This document shows, one piece after another, positions 30,721 to 38,398 of a DNA stretch of 38,398 nucleotides. Source of the stretch: Agrocybe praecox (taxonomy: Eukaryota; Basidiomycota; Agaricomycetes; Agaricales; Agrocybaceae); assembly GCA_964017145.1 (NCBI GenBank), contig CAXHKQ010000035.1, forward strand, positions 1 through 38,398, written 5' to 3'. Numbering within the stretch: the first letter of the stretch is position 1; each line of letters begins with the position of its first letter. The notes below the pieces were generated by a model. The model was not told where the DNA came from and made no database searches. It saw only the letters and a list, made by a program, of their open reading frames with translations. Both the position numbers and the translations under genes were made by a program.

Positions 30721-32167
30721 CTCGCAATGATCAGGAGCGCTGCTGGCATCAATTTTTTCCCCTCCTCCTTGCTGTACGCCGGTCTGGGGCATTTGCCCAT
30801 CCTCCCATATTCCCTTCCTCCCCGGGCCGAGCTTCTTTCGCTCCGGATCTGCGTAGCTTCTGACATCTCCGTTGAGCAAAGGACGCAGTGTATCCTCCCA
30901 TTCTCCTGGGCCAGAAAGCTGCATTTTGGCATCTCTGGCAACGCGGTATTTATCAACAGCAGCGAGCGCATGGGTATGTACTTTATCAATTAGGGCGCGA
31001 GATCTCGTACTTTGAGTTTGACCACGAATGTTCTTGTTCCTGAAGTAGACCATCCGTGTTTTCACCCGAAGAGCTCACCGAAGAGCATCGAGCGCGTCGT
31101 GGCATTGGGCAACACGTAGCTTATCTTCAACGTCAACGAGGCCATCTACGCATGCGCTTGTTCGACGGGAGGCAGGAATTTGTGAAGGTAGCCAAAGCTC
31201 TATGCCTTCTGGATTAGGATTATTGGCCCAATTCGTTGGGCCACCGCTCTCGGATTCGAGTTGAAGCAGGAAAACGCCAGGTTGGTACACTCCATGGACT
31301 AGCTCCCAAGCCTGGATCTTTTCCGCAAGAATTTTTCGCTGATCGATAAGAGACACGTCTTGTAGCTTAGTTGGGATCTTGCCCTGTTCGCCAGCAAGTT
31401 TTCGAATACGACGTCTATGTAAAACATTAATATGATACAGCTGTGAGACGCAAACAACTTACTGAGACTCTTCGAGCTCCAAACCCATCGCTATGAACTC
31501 AGACGGACCGGTGGTATGAAGCATTGTCTGGCCGTTCAGGGTAATCGCCTGCTCTTCTCGAAACAACGCTTCTTTGACCTGAGCTTCGGTAATTTCTGAA
31601 GAAGAAAAATGAATGAAATGTAGAAATAAAATTAAGATGAAATACACACTTGCTCCTTGAACCTCGTAGGGGTTGGGGGAAGACTTGGGGTATGGCGAAT
31701 TATCCCAATCCCGGCACATTTTTTCCCACTTCTCGACTGAACACTTGCTGATATCTTCAGTAAATCCTCTATGAGCTTCGACCTGGCGATTCCTTTCGCC
31801 TATCGCAGCTTTATATTTTTGAATTAATGTGTAGCCTATCAATAGTTAGCCAGATGCACAACTCGAGAAATGCGAGCGAAATACCCATGGAGCAATATTT
31901 CTTCCAGTTCCAGAAGCCAAAATGGTCGTCGAGGACGTCGTGCCTCGAACCCGGACTCAAGGTCTTGGTAAAGGTTCCAAGACCATTATGGCCTGCCCAA
32001 CCCCTCTCAGGAACTTCGCCGTCTGTTTTCCCTACCCCTTCAACGAGGTTGAAGGAGTACTGTTGATGATCCTTATCGTTATGTGCCGGTTCGTGAAACT
32101 TGGGAATTAGAGGGCGAATTTTGACGTTTGAATCGAGGCACAGGTCCTCTGGCCAGTGGGTTTCCAT

Positions 32168-33023
32168 CACCTGTAGCAGTCAGTTGACGTCTTCATATAT
32201 GGTAGCTGCCAAACTATAAGCATGCATCCAGAATGGAATCTACCCAGCCTGGCAGTTGCAAGTCTGACATCCTGTAGATGGCTGTTAACATGTGATAGTC
32301 ATGTGATTTGGTGCACAGCCACCAAAAATCAAAGTTGTGGAGAAAAATTCAAAAGCTATGCTAAATATTTTTTATTACATAATCATCAATGGTTCAGCCA
32401 TAAAATGCAAAATATCCGCGGAAAGCCAAATACAAATCAAAATAAAAGATTGAAATATTCATAGCATGCTAAATATAAAATTTAAAATCATGAAAAAATG
32501 TGTGCTATACTATTTTAGGCTTAAACTAACCATATATGTAAAGTGTTCTAAAAAATAGAACCAAGTTAAAAATATATATCTGTTCTAAAAATAGATTTGA
32601 TCTTATTTGGTCATGTTTTAGTTGCCATTATTATGTGTTGATGGGCCTTTATGCAAAAACCTCAAAGTTCAAAGTTCATTTGCCTTATTAAGGTATTTGG
32701 TTGTGACATCACTCAAGTCCTAAGTTGTTTGGTGTTTGGGTGTGTTGGTAGCCAATTATTACTAATTTATTATTTGTTTGTATTTGAGGCCATAAAATTG
32801 TGGCTGTGAACCCTGAATGCGTAAATAGAGGCAAGCAAAAAGTCATGCTTTTCTATTTTGATGCAATCAGTAACACCCAGTCACAGCACATGACCAGTCA
32901 AGCACATAGGCAGTGAAACATATAGGTCTGGCAACTGCCAGCCCAGGTAAGTACCATTCTGGATGCATGCTCATAGTTTGGCAACTACCAATATATCATA
33001 TAAAAATATGACTGCAGTGGCTG
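32168..33023 (+). mobile_element. NA-1 copy d, complete non-autonomous DNA transposon
   Basis: The 856-bp insertion lies in the KDZ exon between the residues MET-ATA and METHWPE. A perfect 7-bp duplication TTTCCAT lies at 32161-32167 and 33024-33030 (8 bp if the preceding G is counted). The left end is CACCTGTAGCAGTCAGTT and the right end, inverted, CAGCCACTGCAGTCATAT, with the same polarity as copy c. Subterminal arms share TGCCAAACTAT.AGCATGCATCCAGAATGG and CTGGCAGTTGC. The interior is the longest version of the NA-1 core (32340-32870), shared with copy a. No coding capacity. Confidence 0.88.
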
Positions 33024-34816
33024 TTTCCATACGTTCAGCAAGATTTTTATACCATTGACACGAAATGTCGTAGCTGATGACGATGGATTTTAACTGCGTG
33101 TTCCGCAAAGCAGAGGCGAGAATGTAGTCCATGTTCGCGTACCTAATACCCAGAAGGTAAGTACTCAGAGAACGAGTCGAAGAGAAAACTGCATACCGTT
33201 CACCCTTTTGCAAATTTCCTACACCATTAGGTAAAAACATCTCCCCTCTCCCGCAAAATGTACCCCCAACACCCGTGTAGCGAAGCCCTCGACTAAAACA
33301 TGTCAGCGCCTTAGATAAAGCCTGAAAGCTGACGCAGGTACTAATCTATATATTCATGAGGATTTTATGTTTGAGACGAGGGAAAGTACCTACATCAGCA
33401 TCATCCGCACGACTAAGAACGTAGGCTTCGTAAGGTTCTCTCCTAAGCATGTACGCCCAGCCCGTGCCCAGCCCAGGATCCGTCGAGTAGTTAGAGACAA
33501 GCTGATTTTTGAGTCTAAAATTTGCGTCCATACAGACTATAGATTGGTATAGGAATCTGTTCCAAAATATTTAGTTTATCAGTGTAAATTAGAAGCGGTG
33601 GTGGATGCTTACAGATCGTTTGGTGAAGCATCTGCCCAGTCATCTGGGATATTAATGCCTGGATGCGGACAAGTAGGACACGATATCGCAAGTTCGCCGT
33701 CCTTGGTGCCGTCGATCCCCAAATTGTCATGTCCTCTACCCGCTCGCTTGAGCAGTTTGAGATGCCGCCACTGCAGGCATACTCTCATAAGCGATCGGTA
33801 TCTCGACTTGGTGGGCTTGGAGGCGGAGTTATTCGATAGGCGTTCAAGCGTCTCGTAGATGTTGTACATAGAAACCTTGGAGCATAGGCACAGAAGGTGG
33901 AGTAGTCGAAGTAAAGGAAACGTGATGCAGGTTTGAATGACGAGCTGCGATGCTGGATAAAGGCCTCTTTGGAGGAGTTGAAGGTGCTTCGGGATAGCAC
34001 GATTACATCCGCAGTAGCTAATTCCCACTTCATGTACGCCGTTCGTATGTATGACCTTAAAATCGCGGTGGCATTCTACTGGAAGCGGACAGCGCATACT
34101 TGCATGGTTGAGGTGAATCCTGAGCCCGAGAGATTTCAGGGAGACTTTGACGAACATGTTTCCCGTCCAATGCTAGACGACCTTGAAGTCAGCACATAAT
34201 TGAAAATTGCCAGAGAATATAGTGACGCACCTCGATTATGTGGAAAGGATTCTGCCGATGACGCTTCACGCAGCAATCCTGGCATACAAGATCAGGAACG
34301 AAACATTCCTGACAGCGATATTCAGCATCGTGTGGAATTTCTTTACCCCCCTAATGAAATCTCCTCGACCTTCCCATCTCAGGTTTTCGTCGAGATACTG
34401 GCTGCGATGCTGGTTTCTCCAAGTAACGTGCGGTCTCATCTATTAAATAGAATATTAGTCGGTAGCCTACTATCCATACAGTTTAATGCAAAACATACCG
34501 ATACTTTGCTCCGAATGCGATTTTTCTTGGGTGGTTTCTCCTGAGCACGGCCGACCCTACTATTACAAACATCTGCGCTCAATTCTTCATCATACCAGTC
34601 GCCCGAATCGTCCAGGAGTAGTTCGCGGTCATCTTCCGGAGCCCAGTCAGTCCCAATCGACCATGTAGTTCGTCCTTTCAACGGAGAGCGGACGGAGTCC
34701 TTTGTGTTGTTACGACAGTCCAGCCTAGAGGAACGGGCTTGAACTATTTTGTAGTCGTCTTCAAGAGGAATACGATCGTAGTATGCATTCCTCGGACGCT
34801 TCTTGGGCCTTGACAT

Positions 34817-35229
34817 GAAACTGATGATTTTATTGATAACGCTCGCAAGGCGTAAGGACAGAAGAATCGAGACAGCACACAACTGCCAATAATAGCAAGT
34901 CTTTGACGTCATAAATGTCATGTGACATATTTTCGAAACGCGAACGCATTACATTGACAATTTCAAGTTCAACCAAGCTGAGAATGTACGCGTTTTCGAT
35001 TTCAGGTAAGTTTACTCCCACCCACCAAATATTTCAACTTGTTTCTTTCTATACCTCAGTTAAAACTTGAATACTCGGCACCCTGGGGATATGAGTTTTT
35101 GCTGGGGACCCTTTCAAACTATTCTCTGCTTCGTCCATCTTTTCTGCTTCCCCCCTTGAAAATTTGTTGATACTGGCATTATCTTTTCCAGATCATACAT
35201 ACTACTGTCGACAAAAACCCTGATACCCG
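34817..35229. promoter_or_regulatory. Shared intergenic region between KDZ and TET/JBP-like relics
   Basis: 413 bp between two divergent start codons. It contains the palindrome TGACGTCA (34904-34911), a CRE-type bZIP site, and the inverted repeat ATGTCA-TG-TGACAT (34915-34928). The part toward 35230 is pyrimidine-rich (CTTTCTATACC, TTTTCTGCTTCCCCCC), as is common before fungal start codons. A role as bidirectional promoter is inferred from position only. Confidence 0.4.
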
Positions 35230-36528
35230 ATGCCTGCAAGCTCAGACCTCAACCTCAACGGCATCACCATTCTTCAACCACACGACCCAACCTTCTCTTT
35301 TGAAGACGGCCTACTTAAGAGCCTCGTTGCCGAAAAGACCTACACCCAATCCGATTTGGGGCCGACCGACTCACTTCTTTCCAACGAGCTTCGTCAGGAA
35401 TATCGATTTTTCTACGGCTCCCCTCTCCTCTGTGCCATCATCGCCCGTCCCATCACTTCCTCCCTCAAGGTCAGCCTCACCTGCGCCAGGCAGCCAAAGA
35501 TATAGCATGGTCCCTGAAATAAAAACTTCACATGAAGACGACACGAACAACAGCACGAACAACAAGAAAAAACGTCGCCGAAAGAACAGCCACAAACTCC
35601 GTCGTCTGAAGCGCCAAAAAGAACGCGAGACGAAATCCAAAGACTCCTACGTTGCCAGAGGGTGCTTTTGAGGCCATTCGAACTTCAGCGAAATGCACCA
35701 AATTTCCCAAGAAGGCGCGAGAGCATAGGCTTTTTTTTTTTTTTTTTTTTTTTTAATCAAAGGACCGAGGTCCCACTTGTATTCCGGTGCGCGATTGCAG
35801 TCCGGGCGAGAGCATAGGCGTGGATCATTCCCTGCTATGAGCGTAGGCATATCTCACGGGGGCGGCCCAAAGGTATCCTCTCTCCTTCATCAATTTTAGA
35901 TCCCCCTGGGTGACTGAACCGCCATCATAGAAGCCTGGAAATCTCTACCATTTGCGTAGGAACAAGGACGAGCTTGCTTGGCTCTTGAAGAATAAATGCA
36001 TCGCTCGGATAGCGGGGTTCGCGAGCGGTGGATTTGCGACGTGTGCTCCAAAGCTTTTTGACTACTATGTCGAGAACTTTGAAGCCCTTCTTAAAAGCGG
36101 CGCCGATCTCATGCGAAACTTTGCCAACAGCTGGTGGGCCTCAGCTACTTGCCATCACCCCCTTTGGCCATTTTGACGCAACGAAAGGCGGACATATCGT
36201 CCTATGGACCCTCAAGCTAGTGGTTGAATTTCCTGCAGGGTCCACTGCACTCATACCCTCGGCTGTCGTCCCTCATTCGAACATGCCCATCTCCAAACAT
36301 GAGGAGCGCTGCTCCTTCACGCAGTATTCTTCTGGCGGGACCTTTCGTTGGGTTGCATACGATTTCAAGAAGGCGGATGTTTTTTTCAGCAAATTGGCGG
36401 AGAATGACGAGCGGGATGTTGAAATGGAGAGAATGCAAGCGCGGTGCAAGCTTGCACTTTCTCTATTTTCAACGATTGACGAAATTCAGGAAATTCACAA
36501 ACAAAAGTCGAAGTCACAGCCGAAATAG
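35230..36528 (+). pseudogene. TET/JBP-like 2-oxoglutarate/Fe(II) dioxygenase relic
   Basis: The start ATG at 35230 gives MPASSDLNLNGITILQP. After a frame change near 35460 comes a basic linker (NNKKKRRRKNSHKLRRLKRQKERE). Then EGAFEAIRTSAKCTKFPKKAREHRRGSFPAMSVGISHGGG, an intron at about 35875-35930, and KCIARIAGFASGGFATCAPKLFDYYVENFEALL..MRNFANSWWASAT. A deletion plus frameshift near 36150 leads into AITPFGHFDATKGGHIVLWTLKLVVEFPAGSTALIPSAVVPHSN..EERCSFTQYSSGGTFRWV. Family features kept: GGHIVLW strand, the distal iron-binding His (VPHSN) and, 11 residues on, the Arg expected to bind 2-oxoglutarate. The HxD motif that should sit before AITPFG is deleted, so it cannot be active. A 75-bp LINE-2 tail interrupts it at 35731. 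Members oxidise 5-methylcytosine; assignment rests on motif order and spacing recalled without a search. Confidence 0.7.
35731..35805 (-). mobile_element. 75-bp 5'-truncated LINE-2 tail insertion
   Basis: 24 T residues followed by 51 bp (AATCAAAGGACCGAGGTCCC.. to ..GATTGCAGTCCGG) match the 3' end of LINE-2 at 26175-26227. The perfect duplication GCGAGAGCATAGGC (14 bp) flanks it at 35717-35730 and 35806-35819. Read on the minus strand it is a 51-bp LINE 3' end plus poly(A). It interrupts the TET/JBP-like relic between KKA and REHRRG. Confidence 0.92.
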
Positions 36529-38080
36529 TCACTATAATGTACCATAGCCATTTTTTGTAATATATAGTCTTAATTTTGGAATTATGGAGTCTTGGACTCG
36601 TTATGAGGAACAGAATATTGCTTTGGCACCTAGTTAATCAAGTCAAATGGCTTCGGACTGGTCTGCAAGAGATCGTGCATACAAAGAAAAACGAAGAATG
36701 TTCATATCCAAGTATCATATCCAAGTATTTGTATGAGTCGAAGGACGTTCATAGTACCTTACTTGAACACTGCTCTCCATTTTTCTTTGAAGATGTAGGC
36801 TTATTATCAACATAATGTACTACTTCCACCGCTATGTACTAGAAGGGCTATACTACGGTACAATTTCATGATCCATCCACATCTTGGGCGCTTACTTCGA
36901 TCGCCATACATTTATTTTTGTATCCTGTTCTGAACCACCTTCAATTTAAACTTACACTGAGAATTAGTCAAAAATATGATTGACCGACAAAGAATTGTCC
37001 AGCTATCAGTGAGATATATAGATATGTACGAGTACTTTGACGCGCGCTCGTTCATTACTATGGGTTCCAAAAATAGACTCTACACCCCAACCTTTGGCTT
37101 CATGATTCATTCGCCTCGTCAAACCCCCCACCTCCGTGGCTTGTGTTTGTAGTATTATTCAATTTTGTTTACCGTATACATAATAATTTAACTTGATTAT
37201 TTTCGTAGATTTTTCGAACGGTGCATTAGAACTTAACGGTGCATGGGCTTACTCATATTTCGCGGCATGGCTTGAGAATCGGCCCAGAAGTAGAAATAAA
37301 TGGTCCTAAAAATATGGGTACATTGGGACGCGCTTAGTATAGACACTTGGCTGGGAGATCGACCTAGAAGATTCCAGAAATGCGAGTACATCGGTCGGAC
37401 GCGTTCACCACAGACCAACTACAGGCCGTCAGACACCATCCCTTTATTGGGTAGGTGAGATTCAGGGATTACCGCACGAAAAGGTGAGGCTTTTATGCTG
37501 CCGCCTTACGTCTAAAGCCAGAATCTAACATAGGTGTAGCAACAGTACAGCGAAGAAATATCCCATAAACATTTCTCCAAGACGGAAATTAACTTAGCGA
37601 CCTACGAGAACTCTACATGATCATGTAGTGTACTGACTACAGGGGTATGTTAGTGTAATAATATCATCAATTCACACATGCAATGCACCAATGCTGTGGT
37701 GTGCCCTCCGAAATATCAGTCTATACATTTTTTTCCAATTTGGGAGCCTCTTGAGATTCGCGTTTACTAGCCGGGTAAACGGAAATGAAATTAGCGAGCT
37801 CCGAAAATTTCACAGGAAAATTCCTTTGAGAATTAGCAAGCTCCCTGAGAACTTTATACACTTCAAAGTTACCTGAAATCTTCTTAGCTGTCCCTGCAAA
37901 TTGGCACTGGTTCGTTTAGGTGGTTATCACAGCAATTCCTAACATGGATCTTAAGTCATTATTATCCAAATTAAGCGAAACAGCAACTATTATTCGTGGT
38001 GGCGTAATTAAGGTACGTAAAAATGAGTGGCAGAACTAGCTATGTAGGTAATGTAAATGACAGCTATGTTATTCGGCAGT
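36529..38080. other. Non-coding stretch
   Basis: No frame with a recognisable domain on either strand. Short open frames (for example 36576-36815) look like chance. It contains the imperfect direct repeat at 37269-37415. No tRNA-like cloverleaf was noticed. Confidence 0.4.
37269..37415. repeat. Imperfect direct repeat of about 70 bp, two units
   Basis: Unit 1 (37269-37344) and unit 2 (37349-37415) share GGCTNNGAGATCG.CC.AGAAG, AGAAAT, GNGTACAT.GG and GGACGCG followed by AGAC. Similarity is moderate with small gaps. Confidence 0.5.
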
Positions 38081-38240
38081 GCAAAGGAATGGATGATGGC
38101 ACATTGGTAGGGTCTATAGATGCAAAGGAATGGATGATGGTATGTTGGTAGGGTCTATAGATGCAAAGGAATGGATGATGGTATGTTGGTAGGGTCTATA
38201 GATGCAAAGGAATGGATGATGGTACATTGGTAGGGTCTAG
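38081..38240. repeat. Minisatellite, 41-bp unit, about 3.9 copies
   Basis: The unit starts GCAAAGGAATGGATGATGG and ends GGTAGGGTCTATAGAT. Copies begin at 38081, 38122, 38163 and 38204. Units differ only at a few positions (TACATTGG or CACATTGG versus TATGTTGG). The last unit runs into the stop codon of the minus-strand partial gene. Confidence 0.92.
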
Positions 38241-38398
38241 GCTTTATCGGAAGGGCCGACATCCTTGTCTTCATTGTCTCTAGCAGCCTCAGCCTGGGCA
38301 TCCGCACGGCGAACTGCAGCTATTGCAGCAAGAACACCAAGGGAGGCGGCACGTCGAACTTGATCACGTCGGCCAACTGTAGCTGCTTGACGGGCAAC
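38237..38398 (-). CDS. C-terminal end of an unidentified gene, cut by the window edge
   Basis: From 38398 to the TAG at 38239-38237 the minus strand is open for 53 codons, rich in Ala, Arg and Asp (VARQAATVGRRDQVRRAASL.., then RRADAQAEAARDNEDKDVGPSDKA). The composition (alternating Ala and Arg, then an acidic end) suggests a helical tail, not a catalytic domain. I do not recognise it. Its stop lies in the last partial unit of the minisatellite, so the repeat would form the start of its 3' untranslated region. It could be an exon of a host gene; the codon use is cleaner than in the transposon relics nearby. Confidence 0.5.
   Translation of the reverse strand, partial: VARQAATVGRRDQVRRAASLGVLAAIAAVRRADAQAEAARDNEDKDVGPSDKA

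Larger units (their letters stand above)
29158..34816 (-). pseudogene. KDZ transposase with N-terminal CxC2 region, split by two NA-1 insertions
   Basis: Start ATG at 34816 (MSRPKKRPRNAYYDRIPLEDD), last frame ends at 29158. Introns by frame: 34498-34440, 34230-34173, 33612-33557, 33393-33346, 33196-33143, 31884-31836, 31649-31596 and one near 31461-31412. Landmarks in order are a Cys cluster (CQECFVPDLVCQDCC), FVKVSLKSLGLRIHLNH, CMDANFRLKNQLVSNYS, GLRYTGV, NGVGNLQKGERYANMDY, VISYDISCQWYKN, IPKFHEPAH, TDGEVPERGW, DDHFGFWNWKKY and the C-terminal ISWIW / LRAEWARSRARVRHCEEEV region with acidic tail. The Asp of YDISCQW and Glu of DGEVPER (probable catalytic residues) survive. Defects: NA-1 copies at 32168-33023 and 29767-30560 in exons, a frameshift at the C-run 34346-34351, TGA at 31077-31075, and TAG at 29469-29467 and near 29392. 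It is divergent from the TET/JBP-like relic at 35230. Confidence 0.88.

Noticed and set aside
29760..33030. Assigning NA-1 to the hAT superfamily
   Set aside because: One duplication can be stretched to 8 bp and fits nTnnnnAn, but the other is 7 bp with a mismatch at the eighth base and the ends are not the usual hAT type; left unassigned.
28746..37306. ATGGTCC before NA-1 copy f matching ATGGTCC at 37300-37306 as a target duplication of a giant element
   Set aside because: The second site is not preceded by any NA-1 end, and a 7-mer match over this distance is expected by chance.
1..38398. tRNA, rRNA, CRISPR and bacterial-type signals
   Set aside because: None could be supported; spliced reading frames and fungal transposon types show a eukaryotic fungal sequence, so ribosome binding sites and operons do not apply.

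Overview
The window looks like transposon-dense intergenic DNA from a basidiomycete fungus, most likely an Agaricomycete. Four things point there: short introns of about 45-60 nt with GT..AG ends, a KDZ (CxC2-type) transposase of the kind common in mushroom genomes, a relic of the fungal TET/JBP-type dioxygenase family, and Tad1-like LINEs, pogo/Fot1-like, Tc1-like, Ty3/Gypsy and Ty1/Copia elements with fungal-type domains. No tRNA, rRNA, CRISPR array or intact housekeeping gene was seen. The only candidate ordinary gene is the C-terminal end of a reading frame at the right edge (38237-38398, minus strand).

Layout. 1-481: end of a short non-autonomous DNA transposon (family called NA-1 here). 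482-3245: decayed pogo-like element. 3357-6256: second, nearly intact pogo-like element with TIRs and TA target duplications, tail to tail with the first. 6600-7547: NA-1-related copy with a GC-rich right end. 7552-7736: lone Tc1 arm. 7739-12864: Ty3/Gypsy remnant on the minus strand, interrupted by an NA-1-core element at 11852-12626. 13168-20992: Tc1-like element carrying a full-length LINE (LINE-1 here, 13951-20240) inside its transposase gene. 21000-23900: non-coding, with a diverged repeat array. 23905-26150: Ty1/Copia remnant (minus). 26152-28752: 5'-truncated second LINE (LINE-2 here, minus). 28753-28860: NA-1 end fragment. 29158-34816: KDZ transposase pseudogene (minus) split by two complete NA-1 insertions. 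35230-36528: divergently oriented TET/JBP-like pseudogene carrying a 75-bp LINE-2 tail insertion. 36530-38398: non-coding, a 41-bp minisatellite, then the partial gene.

How the parts relate. The insertions give a relative order: Gypsy, then Tc1 in it, then LINE-1 in Tc1 (perfect 11-bp duplication); KDZ, then NA-1 copies in its exons (perfect 7-bp duplications); TET/JBP relic, then the LINE-2 tail (perfect 14-bp duplication). Several premature stops in different elements are TGA codons, some where the family normally has arginine. This fits CGA to TGA decay of methylated CpG. It is notable beside a relic of a protein family that oxidises 5-methylcytosine and that has been reported in association with KDZ transposons in mushrooms. 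The best candidates for a second look are this KDZ-TET/JBP divergent pair and the polar NA-1 family with 7-bp target duplications.
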